Source of the DNA: Ancylobacter sp. TS-1
Lineage (GTDB): Bacteria; Pseudomonadota; Alphaproteobacteria; Rhizobiales; Xanthobacteraceae
Reading direction: 5' to 3'
Length of the DNA: 64,000 nucleotides
Assembly: GCF_009223885.1 (NCBI RefSeq)
Contig: NZ_CP045144.1
Span: forward strand, 1,984,001 to 2,048,000
The stretch's first letter is position 1; the number at the start of each line of letters is the position of its first letter. The notes below the pieces were generated by a model. The model ran no database searches and was not told the DNA's origin. It saw nothing but the letters and a program-made list of their open reading frames with translations. A program made the position numbers and the translations under genes. This document shows, piece by piece, positions 1-11,008 of this stretch.

Positions 1-353
1 CCCTGTTCACCGAGCGCGTGGCGGCCATGGTCGGCTTCGACGCCCACCGCGCCAATGTGCTGGTGGCGGACGGGGAGAGCTTCGCCGGCCTCGTAGAGGA
101 GCCGATCCTCGGGCGCGAGGCCAAGCTCGCCGCGCTGGTCGAGCTGCGCGCCGGCCTCGGCCTCTCGCATGCCGACACGCTGGCGGTGGGCGACGGTGCC
201 AACGACCTCGCCATGATCGGCGAGGCGGGTCTCGGCGTCGCCTATCGCGCCAAGCCAGCGGTGGCGGCGGCAGCGCAGGTGCGCATCGACCATGGCGACC
301 TGACCGCGCTGCTTTATCTGCAAGGCTACGCCGCGACCGACTTCGCCGCCTGA
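1..353 (+). CDS. serB: Phosphoserine phosphatase, C-terminal part (5' end outside window)
   Basis: The visible 116 codons (reading frame starts at base 3) carry the C-terminal half of a HAD-superfamily phosphatase. The HAD motif GDGANDLAMI, which binds Mg2+, is followed by GLGVAYRAKPAV, the usual SerB tail. SerB removes phosphate from O-phosphoserine in the last step of serine synthesis in the cytoplasm. The upstream residues LFTERVAAMVGFD also fit SerB. The nucleophile Asp motif lies outside the window, so the protein cannot be judged complete. It converges on the AsmA gene with only 8 bases between the two stops. A related HAD phosphatase is possible, but SerB is the best fit. Confidence 0.88.
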   Translation, partial: LFTERVAAMVGFDAHRANVLVADGESFAGLVEEPILGREAKLAALVELRAGLGLSHADTLAVGDGANDLAMIGEAGLGVAYRAKPAVAAAAQVRIDHGDLTALLYLQGYAATDFAA

Positions 354-361
354 TCGCTCCC

Positions 362-3300
362 TCAGGGGGCGAGCGGAGGCGCCATGATCGGGCTGCGCAG
401 CGGATCGACGGGAATGTCGACCGGAGGCGCCAGCGGCGGCGCGGCGCTGCCGGGCGCCAGACTGCCGGGAGCGAGGCTACCGGGAGCGGCGCCGCCCGGC
501 GGCGAATACTGCCCGTAATAGGATTGCGGCGCGGCCGGGCGCGGCTGGGCGGCCTGCGCGGGCGCCTGCCGGGGGGCGGATTGCTGCGGTGCGGCCTGCT
601 GCGCGGGAAGCCGGGGCACGGTCTGCGGCACATAGGACGGCAGCGCCGGCTGCACGGGGGGCGCGTCGGTGGTCTGGCCGCCATTGGTCAGCGGCGTGCG
701 GCCATACTCGGCTTCCAGCCGCTTGGTCTCGCGGTCGAGCGCGCGCATGTTGATGGCGGTGATCAGCGCGGTGATGTCGAAGCGCCGCTCGGGCGCCGAC
801 AGCGCGCCGCGCCACTGCACGGCAGCGGCCGGGGCGGCGGGCAGCCCCTCGGTGCCGACATCCTGCATCTCCAGCGTCGCCTCGAAGCTGAGCGCGGGAA
901 TGTCGAGATAGCCGCTGAGGCCGAAGCGCTGGTCGCCGAGCGCGAGGCGCGCCGTGCTGGTGCGCGCCACGCCGTCGACGACGCTGACGGCGCTTTCCGC
1001 CCTGGCGAGCCGCAGCGGCCCGCGCGAGAGGCCGGCATTGAGCAGTTGCACCACCCGCTTCTGGTCCGGCGGCAGGCCGCGATCGGTGGCGAGCATCACA
1101 TATTGCAGGGCGGTGGGGTCGTTGTACTCGATCTCCAGCCCCTCGACGGCGACGCTGCCCTGCCCCTGCAACTGGCTCGCCAGCGCGAAGGGCGAGTTGC
1201 CGCGCCCGGCGAGGTCCAGCGTGGTCGACACCTTGGCGCGCACGCCGGGCTTCTTCACATCGGCGCCGGCCAGCAGCAGCGTGCTGTCGGCGTCGGTCAG
1301 CGACAGCCGGCCGTCGAACTGCACCGCGTCGCCCAGGCGCCCGAGATTGAAGCGGCCGGCCAGCTTGCCGCCGGCCAGCGCGCCGGAGAAATCCTCCACC
1401 GACAGGCGGCCGCCGGACAGGCGGGCCTGCACCTTGGCGTCGCCGAGGGAGAGGTCGCCGGGCAGGTCGAGCCGGCCGATGCCGAGCTTCACATTCATCG
1501 CCAGCGTGCCCAGCGCCGGCGGGCCGAACCGCCCTCGCGGCCAGCCCTCGCCACCCCCCGCCGCCGCGCCGACGGCGAGACCGAGCGCCCGCGACGCGCT
1601 CCATTCGGCAGTGGTCAGGTCGAGTTCGACCGGCTGGCCGGGCACATAACCGATACCGCCGTCGAGCTTCTGGCCAGCGATAGATCCCGACAGGCCGCGC
1701 ACCCACCAGGTCTGCCCGTCGCGGCCCAGCGCACCCTTGAAGCTCGCCGGCACGCTGCGCGCCCCGCTGGCGGCGATGTCGGGCAGCAGGGCGGCGAGAT
1801 CGGCCCCATCGAGCGCCAGCGACAGGTCCGGCTGCAACCGCCCTTCGGCATCCTGGCCGAGCGTGCCCCGCGCGTTGAGGCTGGCCCCGGCCAGAGTCAG
1901 GCGGGCATCGAGCCGGTCGCCGAATTCCACCACCAGCCGCCCCGGCCCGAGCGCGGGCCGCAACCCCGGCACGCCCAGCTTCGCCAGCACGGCGCTGCCG
2001 TCGGTGGCGTCGAGCTGCACGCGCCCGTCGAGCGGCCGGCCGGCGCCGAAGCCGAGCCGGCCGGCGCCGGTCAGCATGCCGAGCCGCCCGCCGGCATCGA
2101 GGCTGGTGCGCCCGGCCTGCGAGGCGATCACGAGGCGGAGGTCGACCGGCGCCAGCGCCGCGCCGGCCCGGGTCAGCGCCGACTCCGCCTGCGGCAGTCC
2201 GAAGGCGCGGGCGAGCGCGGGAAGCCCGTCCGCCCGGGGACCGGAAAGCTGGGCCTCGAAGCGGCCATCCGCGCCGGCACCCGTGGCGTCGGGATCGCCG
2301 AGGGCGGCCAGCCGGCCCGAGCCGGTCAGGTCGAGGCCGGCGAAATCGTCGATAGCCAGACGCTCGATGACGAGCCCGCCGGTGCCGCCCTTGAGGATGA
2401 GGTCGACGCTGGCCGCGCTGGCCCCGGCGAAGCGCACCTGCCGGCCGGACAGGCTCAGCCCGAGGTCGATCTGCCCCATGCCGAAGCCGACGAGGCGCCG
2501 CGCCGTCGGCAGCAGGGTGTCGAGGTCGACGGCGGAGGTGGAGAGCACGGCGTCGAAGCGCGGCCGCACGCCCGCCGCCGGCAGCGTATAGGCGGCGGTG
2601 CCCGCGAAGCTGCCCTCGCCTGCGGTGACGTCGAGCTTGTCGAGCGCAATGCGCCCGGCGGCGATGTTGATGTCGGCGGAAAGACGCGCCGCCCCCGGCG
2701 GCAGGCCGACGACAAGGCTGCGGGCTTCGGGCGCCGCCCAGGCGGCGAAGGCCGGCAGGTCCTGCGCTTCCAGCAGCACGGTGCCGCCGAACAGCGTGCG
2801 CGCGGGATCGTCGGCCGTCGCCGTCACGCTCGGCAGGCTCCCCGAGAGCTGCGCCCGCGCGCCGCCCGGCAGGCGGGCCTGAAGGCTGCGGGCGCGCCAG
2901 CCGGCCGCCGACCAGTCGAGCCCGGCCTTCACCTCGCGCAGCGGCGCGCCGGAGAGCAGGACCGTGTCGCTGGAGAGGTCCAGCGTGCCGGTGGCGGCGA
3001 CACTCGCCAGCGGCGCCACGGTGTGGACGAGCGCGTCGAGCGCGGCCAGCGGGGCGGCGCCGCCCGTCACCGCGTTGAGGTCGACCTGCCGCGCGGAGAG
3101 CTGCAGTTCGAGCCGCGATTCCGGCTGGGTCTGGCTCGCGCCGGTGAGGCGCGCCGTACCCAGAAGCTCGACCGGGCGCTGTGCCGATTCCAGCGTCAGG
3201 CTGAGCTCGCTGGCGGTGACTGCCTGCGCACTCGCCTCGACCGTTCCGGCAAGGCTCCAGCCCTTCAGCAGTTCGGGCGCGGCGGCGGCCTTCGGGGGCT

Positions 3301-4057
3301 GCCCGTCGCCGCCGCGCAGCGCCGCGGCGGGATCGTTGGCGCGCGCGAGCGCGGCATGGCCACGGAAGCCCGGCTTGCCGCCGGCGAGGCTGAAACTGCC
3401 GTCCGCGTCGATGGTGAAGGGCGAGCCGACATTCTGCACGCCAAGGCGCGCTTTGGCGGTTCCGTCAGCGGCGAAGGCCGCCAGCGACAGGCGCAGTTTG
3501 CGCCGCACGCCGCCATTCTCGACCTCGCCCTCCAGCCGCAGCGGCCCGCTGGCGCCGCCGATATCGCCGGTGAGGTCCACATCGTCGAGCTTGAGCGCGC
3601 GGCCATTGGCGCGGTCGATCAGCTCGGCCGAGCCGTCGACCAGGGTCAGCTCGGCGACGCTGAAGCCGCGCGGACGGACGGCGCCGGTGGGCAGGGCGAC
3701 CTTGCCGGTGGCATCGACCACCAGACGTGCGCGCGGGCGCAGCAGCGTCAATTGTTCGGCCACCACCTCGCCGCGCAGCAGCCCGCCGAGGGAGAGGCGG
3801 CCGGAAAGCTCGGCGATCACGAGGCCGGTGCCGCCGCCATCGACGCCGATCGACACGTCGCGCAGCACGAGGCGGGGCGTCGGCAGGATCGACGCGTCGA
3901 TGGGACCGCGAATGAGCACCGGCGCGCCCAGCGTGCGGGCGGCCTGCGCCTCGAACACCGAACGCCACTGCGTCCAGTCCACGACGAAGGGCGCGGCAAA
4001 GGCGGCCGCCACGGCCAGTATGACGGCGCTCGCAATGGTCAGCAGCAGGTTCTGCAC
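362..4057 (-). CDS. AsmA family protein (large, envelope-associated)
   Basis: 1231 residues from a GTG start that is preceded 6-7 bases upstream by CGGAGGAA. This fits better than the longer frame reaching 4117, which has no ribosome site. One N-terminal membrane helix (about residues 4-25) is followed by the AsmA N-terminal pattern (FVVDWTQWR, then a GAPVLIRG-type segment), then a very long beta-rich region of repeated amphipathic strands. The last 100 or so residues are Pro/Ala/Gln-rich, with a short GSLAP repeat. AsmA/TamB-like proteins sit in the inner membrane, reach into the periplasm, and are linked to lipid transport and outer-membrane homeostasis. That role is inferred from family membership; nothing in the neighbourhood confirms it. 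Confidence 0.85.
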   Translation of the reverse strand: MQNLLLTIASAVILAVAAAFAAPFVVDWTQWRSVFEAQAARTLGAPVLIRGPIDASILPTPRLVLRDVSIGVDGGGTGLVIAELSGRLSLGGLLRGEVVAEQLTLLRPRARLVVDATGKVALPTGAVRPRGFSVAELTLVDGSAELIDRANGRALKLDDVDLTGDIGGASGPLRLEGEVENGGVRRKLRLSLAAFAADGTAKARLGVQNVGSPFTIDADGSFSLAGGKPGFRGHAALARANDPAAALRGGDGQPPKAAAAPELLKGWSLAGTVEASAQAVTASELSLTLESAQRPVELLGTARLTGASQTQPESRLELQLSARQVDLNAVTGGAAPLAALDALVHTVAPLASVAATGTLDLSSDTVLLSGAPLREVKAGLDWSAAGWRARSLQARLPGGARAQLSGSLPSVTATADDPARTLFGGTVLLEAQDLPAFAAWAAPEARSLVVGLPPGAARLSADINIAAGRIALDKLDVTAGEGSFAGTAAYTLPAAGVRPRFDAVLSTSAVDLDTLLPTARRLVGFGMGQIDLGLSLSGRQVRFAGASAASVDLILKGGTGGLVIERLAIDDFAGLDLTGSGRLAALGDPDATGAGADGRFEAQLSGPRADGLPALARAFGLPQAESALTRAGAALAPVDLRLVIASQAGRTSLDAGGRLGMLTGAGRLGFGAGRPLDGRVQLDATDGSAVLAKLGVPGLRPALGPGRLVVEFGDRLDARLTLAGASLNARGTLGQDAEGRLQPDLSLALDGADLAALLPDIAASGARSVPASFKGALGRDGQTWWVRGLSGSIAGQKLDGGIGYVPGQPVELDLTTAEWSASRALGLAVGAAAGGGEGWPRGRFGPPALGTLAMNVKLGIGRLDLPGDLSLGDAKVQARLSGGRLSVEDFSGALAGGKLAGRFNLGRLGDAVQFDGRLSLTDADSTLLLAGADVKKPGVRAKVSTTLDLAGRGNSPFALASQLQGQGSVAVEGLEIEYNDPTALQYVMLATDRGLPPDQKRVVQLLNAGLSRGPLRLARAESAVSVVDGVARTSTARLALGDQRFGLSGYLDIPALSFEATLEMQDVGTEGLPAAPAAAVQWRGALSAPERRFDITALITAINMRALDRETKRLEAEYGRTPLTNGGQTTDAPPVQPALPSYVPQTVPRLPAQQAAPQQSAPRQAPAQAAQPRPAAPQSYYGQYSPPGGAAPGSLAPGSLAPGSAAPPLAPPVDIPVDPLRSPIMAPPLAP

Positions 4058-4231
4058 GCTATTCCTCCGGCTCGCCCACCCGCAGACCCCGCCCGGAACG
4101 CGGGGGCACCGAACCACTCTATGCTAGATTGTTGATATTTTTTGCATTCTCCGTGGCACCCGCAAAGCGCCAATTGCAGCACCCTCGGCCCCGCCGCCGC
4201 CCGTCCGACGGGCCTGCCGCGATCTGGTATC

Positions 4232-5656
<1,425 letters not shown>

Positions 5657-5896
5657 GGACGCTCTCCTTCTTCCCGGCCCGCCCCGAGGGGCCGGCGACC
5701 ACGGCATATACCCAATCGGAAGGCGCCGCGACCCCGCCCGGAAGGCCCGGCCGCGCAAAAAGCGCGACGAAACCTCCGGAACGCAAAATTTCGGTCATCC
5801 AATAGCCATCAGAACAGGTGACGACTGCACTGAAAGTCGGCACAATGCTTGTCAATAAGGCAGCGCAGTCATGCGCTCGGCGGTCGGGATGGTGTC

Positions 5897-6409
5897 ATGC
5901 TGAACGGGATCGACTTCGAACCCGTGTTTTTCGCGCCCTTCGTGTCGTCCGTGATGACGGTCGAACCGAGCTGGGCCGATCACAACGGGCAGTTGAACGC
6001 AGCCTATTACAGCCTCCTGTTCGACCGCGCGGTCGACGAGGCCGTCTTCCTCGTGGGTCTCGGTCCGCATCGGATCGAGAGCCGCAGCGCCTCCTTCATC
6101 ACGACGGAGGCGCATCAGCGCTTCCTGCGCGAACTTCGCGTGGGCCAGGAGGTGCGGGTGACGCTGCGCCTGATCAATTACGACGACAAGCGCATGCATC
6201 TGTTCCAGGAGCTGCACCACGCCCGCGAGGGCTGGACCGCCGCCACCCATGAGCAGATCGCCCAGCATGTCGAGGCGGGCACGCGCCGCGTCGCGCCCTT
6301 CCCCGACGAGGTACTGGAGCGGCTGGCCCTGATGCGGGCCGCGCATGGTGCGCTGCCGGTGCCCGACGGGCTCGGCCGGCCGATCAACATGCCGATCCGG
6401 CTGCTGTGA
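5897..6409 (+). CDS. Acyl-CoA thioesterase family protein (hot-dog fold)
   Basis: 170 residues from the ATG at 5897; a TTG at 5849 would lengthen it but has no ribosome site. VEPSWADHNGQLNAAYYSLLFDRAVD is the 4-hydroxybenzoyl-CoA thioesterase-like pattern, with the catalytic Asp before HNG. The rest (RFLRELRVGQEVRVT, DDKRMHLFQELHH) fits the YbgC-like and carnitine-pathway thioesterases. It probably hydrolyses an acyl-CoA in the cytoplasm; the acyl group is unknown. The gene is divergent from the FAD oxidoreductase across about 240 bases and converges on prmA with 24 bases between the stops. There is no obvious operon partner. Confidence 0.78.
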   Translation: MLNGIDFEPVFFAPFVSSVMTVEPSWADHNGQLNAAYYSLLFDRAVDEAVFLVGLGPHRIESRSASFITTEAHQRFLRELRVGQEVRVTLRLINYDDKRMHLFQELHHAREGWTAATHEQIAQHVEAGTRRVAPFPDEVLERLALMRAAHGALPVPDGLGRPINMPIRLL

Positions 6410-6433
6410 GCCGCGCCCGGCGCTGACCGCCTC

Positions 6434-7372
6434 TCACCGCCGCCGGGCGGGCGTCGCGTTGCGCCCGGCATCGGCGGAAAGTTCGAGCGTGGTCCACCCC
6501 TCGATGGTCCGCCGGCGCCGCAGCCGCAGCCCTTGCGCGCGATAGGCCGCCAGCGCCGCATTGGCATGCGAGGGCAGCAGCCCCGACAGCACCACCACGC
6601 CGCCCGGCGCCAGCAGCCGCGCGAGCGGCTTGGCGATGGCCTTGAGCGGCGGCAGCAATATGTTGGCGAGGATCAGGTCGTAGGGGCCCTGCCGGCGGAA
6701 CTCCCCCGCCCCCAGCCCGGGCGCGTGCAGGAACCGGATGTGCGGCGCGGCGCGGTTGGCCACCGCATTGGCCTGCGCCGTCGTCACCGCCACCTTGTCG
6801 ATGTCGCTGGCGAGCACCGGCGCGTGGAACAGCCGGGCCGCCGCCATGGCGAGCACGCCGGTGCCGGTGCCGATGTCGAGCGTCCGGACCGGCCGGCGCT
6901 GCCGGCCATAGGCGGCGATGGCGGCAAGGCAACCCTTGGTGGTGCCGTGATGCCCGGTGCCGAAGGCGAGCGCCGCCTCGATCTCGATGCCGATCTGGGC
7001 TGGGGCGAGCCGGCCGCGATCATGCGAGCCATGGACGACGAAGCGCCCGATGGCGACCGGCGCCAGCCCTTCCAGCGAGGCCGTCACCCAGTCCTTCTTG
7101 TCGAGGGTGAGAAACCGCGCCTGCGCCCCGTAGCCGGGCGCCACCAGCTCGATCAGTTCGCGCACGCTGTCCTCGTCCGGCGCCTCGCCGAAATAGGCCT
7201 CCATCGCCCAGGCCGCGCCCTCGGCGAGATCCTGGTCCTCGAAGGCGGCGGTCGCGACCTCGGCGGGATCGAAGCTTTCGGAGATGATGTCGGAGATGGC
7301 GCGCGCCTCGCGCTCGGGCGCATCCACGCGCATCACATGCGTGGCGCCGTTGGGCGGCAATCCTTCGAGCAT
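6434..7372 (-). CDS. prmA: Ribosomal protein L11 methyltransferase
   Basis: 312 residues. A PrmA-type N-terminal half (substrate recognition) is followed by a Rossmann methyltransferase domain. LAFGTGHHGTT and TLDIGTGTGVLAMAAARL form the SAM-binding region, DIDKVAV holds the acidic ribose-binding position, and LILANILLPPL is the PrmA motif IV. The enzyme methylates ribosomal protein L11 at several amino groups using S-adenosylmethionine. Length and motifs agree with a complete, active protein. The Arg-rich C-terminal tail (NATPARRR) is slightly longer than usual. Confidence 0.92.
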   Translation of the reverse strand: MLEGLPPNGATHVMRVDAPEREARAISDIISESFDPAEVATAAFEDQDLAEGAAWAMEAYFGEAPDEDSVRELIELVAPGYGAQARFLTLDKKDWVTASLEGLAPVAIGRFVVHGSHDRGRLAPAQIGIEIEAALAFGTGHHGTTKGCLAAIAAYGRQRRPVRTLDIGTGTGVLAMAAARLFHAPVLASDIDKVAVTTAQANAVANRAAPHIRFLHAPGLGAGEFRRQGPYDLILANILLPPLKAIAKPLARLLAPGGVVVLSGLLPSHANAALAAYRAQGLRLRRRRTIEGWTTLELSADAGRNATPARRR

Positions 7373-7457
7373 GGCGGTCCTCGGCTGGCAGATGCGACGC
7401 GCGCTCTCTAAGCGAGGATGCGGGAGAAGGCCAGCGGCACGAGAAGCGGAGCCCGCC

Positions 7458-9995
7458 TCACGCCGCCTCGACGAAGCTGTCGACCACCTTCTTCTCGCCG
7501 GCCTTGTCGAACAGCACGGTCAGCTTGTTGCCCTCCACCGAGGTCACGTCGCCATAGCCGAACTTCTGGTGGAACACCCGCTCGCCAAGGGCGAAGCGCG
7601 AGGGGGCGCCGGTCGACTTGGCGATCAACTCGCCCTCGATCAGCCGGCCGCGCGCGCGCTCGTTCGCCTCGAAGCGCGAGGGGCGCTCGGCGAAGCCGCC
7701 GCCCGAAGAGCCGCCCCCCGAAAAGCCCCCGCCCGAACGCCCGCCCTCCTGGCGCGCCTGCGCGCGTTGCCAGCCCGGCGTGGAATAGGAGGAGCCGAAG
7801 CTCTGCGCCTCGTCGAAGCGGCTCGGCCCGTAGCCGAAGCGGCCCGACTGCCCGCCGCCCCAGCCGGAGCCACCGCGCGATTCCGTCACCTCGACGTCGC
7901 CTTCCGACAATTCGTCGAGGAAGCGGCTCGGCACGGCCGATTGCCAAAGCCCATGGATGCGCCGGTTGGAGGCGAAGAACACCTTGGCCCGCCGACGCGC
8001 GCGGGTGAGGCCGACATAGGCGAGGCGGCGCTCCTCCTCCAGCCCGGCGCGGCCCTGCTCGTCGAGCGCGCGCTGGTTCGGGAACACGCCCTCCTCCCAG
8101 CCGGGCAGGAACACGGTGTCGAATTCGAGCCCCTTGGCCGAATGCAGCGTCATGATGTTGACCGCGTCGCCGCCGGCGCCGCCGTCGACATCCATCACCA
8201 GCGAGATGTGCTCGAGGAAGCCGATCAGGTTCTCGAACGGCTCCATCGAGCGCACGAGTTCCTTCAGGTTCTCCAGCCGGCCATTGGCGTCGGCCGAGCG
8301 GTCCTTCTGCCACATCTCGGTATAGCCGCTCTCGTCGAGCACGATCTCGGCCAGCTCGTGGTGCGGCATCGTCGCCATCTGCTCGCGCCAGCGGTCGAAG
8401 GACGCGACGAGATCGCGCAGGGTCAGCCGCACCTTCGGCTTCAGCTCCTCGCTGGCGACCAGTTCGCGGGCCGCCTCGACGAGCGGAAGCTGCGCCGCGC
8501 GGGCGTGGTCGTGGATCTGCCGCAGCGCCGCGTCGCCCAGCCCGCGCTTGGGCACATTCACGATGCGCTCGAAGGCGAGGTCGTCGGAGGGCGAGGCGAT
8601 GACGCGCAGATAGGCCAACGCGTCGCGGATCTCGGCGCGCTCGTAGAAGCGCGGGCCGCCGATGACCCGGTAGTTGAGCCCCAGCGTGACGAAGCGGTCC
8701 TCGAATTCGCGCATCTGGAAGGAGGCGCGCACGAGGATGGCGACCTGGGTCAACGCGTGGCCCTGGCGCTGGAGCTGCTCGATCTCCTCGCCGATGGCGC
8801 GGGCTTCCTCCTGGCTGTCCCAGGCGCCCGTCACCGTCACCTTCTCGCCGCGCTCGCCCTCGGAGAACAGCGTCTTGCCGAGCCGCCCCTCATTATGGGC
8901 GATCAGATGCGCCGCCGCGCCGAGGATATGCCCGGTGGAGCGGTAGTTGCGCTCCAGCCGCACCACCTTGGCGCCGGGGAAATCGCTGTCGAAGCGCAGG
9001 ATGTTGTCCACCTCCGCGCCGCGCCAGCCATAGATCGACTGGTCGTCATCGCCGACGCAGCAGACGTTGCGCGAGCCCTGCGCCAGCAGGCGCAGCCACA
9101 GATACTGGGCGACGTTGGTGTCCTGATATTCGTCGACGAGAATGTAGCGGAACCGCCGGTGATAGTCGGCCAGCACGTCCGGGTTCTCGCGCAGCAGGCG
9201 GATGCTCTCCAGCAGCAGATCGCCGAAATCGACCGCGTTGAGCGCCTTCAGCCGAGCCTGATAGGCGGCGTAGAGCACCTGCCCCTTGCCATTGGCGAAG
9301 GTCGCGCCCTCGCCGGCCGGCACCCGCTCGGGCCCGAGTCCGCGATTCTTCCAGCCGTCGATGATGTTGGCGAGCAGCCGCGCCGGCCAGCGCTTCTCGT
9401 CAATCCCGTCCGCCTGCAGAAGCTGCTTGAGCAACCTTATCTGGTCGTCGGTATCGAGGATGGTGAAGCCGGACTTGAGCCCCACCAGTTCGGCGTGCCG
9501 GCGCAGCATGCGCACGCCGATGGAGTGGAAGGTGCCGAGCCAGGGCATGCCTTCCACCTCCTCGCCGACCATGGCGCCGATACGGTCCTTCATCTCGCGC
9601 GCGGCCTTGTTGGTGAAGGTCACGGCGAGGATCTGCGAGGGCCAGGCGAGGCCGAGCGAGAGGATATGGGCGATGCGGGTGGTGAGCACGCGCGTCTTGC
9701 CGGTGCCGGCGCCGGCCAGCACCAGCACGGGGCCTTCGGTGGCCTCCACCGCCTCGCGCTGCTCGGGGTTCAGCCCCTCCAGATAGACGCCGCGCCCGCC
9801 GGCCGCCCGGCCGGGATTGGCCATCGCCGCCGCCCGCGCGGCGATGCCGCCGGGGCGGGGCGCCGGCGCGGGAAACGGATCGTCCGCGTCACGGGTCTCC
9901 CGCCGCGTGTCGCCGCCCGGCAGGTCGAAGGGAAGGTCGAACGGATCGTCGTTCGGCGGATTACGGGGATCGGCCAAAGGCCCGCTCGCTGTCAT
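7458..9995 (-). CDS. uvrD: ATP-dependent DNA helicase UvrD/PcrA (superfamily 1)
   Basis: 845 residues from the ATG at 9995; no clear ribosome site is visible, and the longer frame adds an unconserved stretch. SF1A motifs appear in order: AGAGTGKTR (Walker A), VDEYQDTN (Walker B), GDDDQSIYGWRGAE (motif III), LERNYRST (IV), TLHSAKGLEFDTVFLPGWEEG (V) and YVGLTRARRR (VI). A Gly/Ser-rich linker (about residues 700-780) leads to a small C-terminal Tudor-like domain, RFALGERVFHQKFGYGDV, as in PcrA/UvrD. It unwinds DNA 3'-5' in nucleotide excision and mismatch repair. The roughly 70-residue N-terminal extension rich in D, P and R is longer than in E. coli. Confidence 0.94.
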   Translation of the reverse strand: MTASGPLADPRNPPNDDPFDLPFDLPGGDTRRETRDADDPFPAPAPRPGGIAARAAAMANPGRAAGGRGVYLEGLNPEQREAVEATEGPVLVLAGAGTGKTRVLTTRIAHILSLGLAWPSQILAVTFTNKAAREMKDRIGAMVGEEVEGMPWLGTFHSIGVRMLRRHAELVGLKSGFTILDTDDQIRLLKQLLQADGIDEKRWPARLLANIIDGWKNRGLGPERVPAGEGATFANGKGQVLYAAYQARLKALNAVDFGDLLLESIRLLRENPDVLADYHRRFRYILVDEYQDTNVAQYLWLRLLAQGSRNVCCVGDDDQSIYGWRGAEVDNILRFDSDFPGAKVVRLERNYRSTGHILGAAAHLIAHNEGRLGKTLFSEGERGEKVTVTGAWDSQEEARAIGEEIEQLQRQGHALTQVAILVRASFQMREFEDRFVTLGLNYRVIGGPRFYERAEIRDALAYLRVIASPSDDLAFERIVNVPKRGLGDAALRQIHDHARAAQLPLVEAARELVASEELKPKVRLTLRDLVASFDRWREQMATMPHHELAEIVLDESGYTEMWQKDRSADANGRLENLKELVRSMEPFENLIGFLEHISLVMDVDGGAGGDAVNIMTLHSAKGLEFDTVFLPGWEEGVFPNQRALDEQGRAGLEEERRLAYVGLTRARRRAKVFFASNRRIHGLWQSAVPSRFLDELSEGDVEVTESRGGSGWGGGQSGRFGYGPSRFDEAQSFGSSYSTPGWQRAQARQEGGRSGGGFSGGGSSGGGFAERPSRFEANERARGRLIEGELIAKSTGAPSRFALGERVFHQKFGYGDVTSVEGNKLTVLFDKAGEKKVVDSFVEAA

Positions 9996-10091
9996 GCGTG
10001 ATTCTAGATAGGAACAAAATGGCATCGGCATGCCCGTTTGGCGAGGGCAGGCCCGATTTCGCACAGGCCATCCGATGGAGAGGCCCCGGAA

Positions 10092-10916
10092 TCAGGGGCG
10101 CGGCAGCACCGTCGTGACCGGCGAATCCGGTTCCGGCTTCATGCCGAACCAGCGCTGGTGGATCGCCACGAGCGTGCCGTCCTTCTTGATCTCGGCCAGC
10201 GCGGCGTCCATGCGCGACGACAGCGGAGAATTCGAAGGCAACGCGATCGCATACTGGTCGTTCGTCGGCAGGCGCATCATGACGGACAGGTCCGTCTGCT
10301 CCAGCAGCCGGAACAGCAGTGCCGGCAGATCACCGAAATAGGCGTCGATCCGCCCCTCCCGCAGTTCCTCCATCGCGGCGTCGAGCCCCGTGGACGTCAC
10401 CGTCGGGCCGAAGCCGTAGCGCGCCCGGTTGTCGGCGAGCCATTGCTCATTGGTCGAGCCGGCCTCGGCGCCGACCCTCTTGCCGGCGAGATCGGCAAGC
10501 GAGCGCAGACGGGCGCGCTTCATCGCCGCCACGCCCTGCGATGTCTGGTAGTAGGGCTGGGTGAACTCGAAATGTTGCCGGCGCTCGGGCGTGACGGTGA
10601 TCGAGCAGATCGCCGCGTCGATCCGCCCTTCCGCCAGCGCCGTGAACAGCTGCGCGAACGGCATGTCGACGAATTCGACCGCGACATCCATCCGCGCGGC
10701 GACCGCCTTCATCAGATCGATGTCGAAGCCGGTGAGGTCGCCCTGCTCGCGGAATTCCCATGGAGGATTATCCGCGAAGGTACCGACGCGCAGCCCGGGC
10801 GGCGCCGGGTCATGCGTCTGTGCCAAGGCGGGTCCCAGCGCCACCAGCAGCGCCATTGCGAGACCCGCGACGACGCGGCCGACCACACAGAGACAGGGAC
10901 GCATCGCAACGCTCAT
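10092..10916 (-). CDS. Amino-acid-type ABC transporter substrate-binding protein
   Basis: 274 residues from the ATG at 10916, which has GGAGG 5 bases upstream. A signal peptide (about residues 1-29, ending ALAQ) is followed by an SBP_bac_3 fold: LRVGTFADNPPWEF, then GFDIDLMKAVAARM, and the conserved GRIDAAICSITVTPERR. It should sit in the periplasm and bind a polar amino acid or similar small solute for an importer. No permease or ATPase gene lies nearby, so this is an orphan binding protein, or its partners are elsewhere. It is divergent from the LysE-type exporter, with 92 bases between the starts. Confidence 0.85.
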   Translation of the reverse strand: MSVAMRPCLCVVGRVVAGLAMALLVALGPALAQTHDPAPPGLRVGTFADNPPWEFREQGDLTGFDIDLMKAVAARMDVAVEFVDMPFAQLFTALAEGRIDAAICSITVTPERRQHFEFTQPYYQTSQGVAAMKRARLRSLADLAGKRVGAEAGSTNEQWLADNRARYGFGPTVTSTGLDAAMEELREGRIDAYFGDLPALLFRLLEQTDLSVMMRLPTNDQYAIALPSNSPLSSRMDAALAEIKKDGTLVAIHQRWFGMKPEPDSPVTTVLPRP

Positions 10917-11008
10917 GCTCCCCTCCATGCACCCGCAGCAATTGACGTGATCCGCGATCACGCCGATGCTGACGCAATCGCCAACATCCGTCCAGCCGGA
11001 CACTTCCA

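Noticed and set aside
524..4135. 1203-codon plus-strand frame opposite the AsmA gene
   Set aside because: A shadow frame: low-complexity Arg/Gly/Ala composition and no ribosome site or motif.
7284..10001. 905-codon plus-strand frame opposite uvrD
   Set aside because: Antisense shadow of a helicase with all SF1 motifs.
10012..10041. GGAAC...CGTT upstream of uvrD as an EcfG promoter
   Set aside because: The spacer is 19 bases and it points away from uvrD, with no gene suitably placed downstream on that strand.
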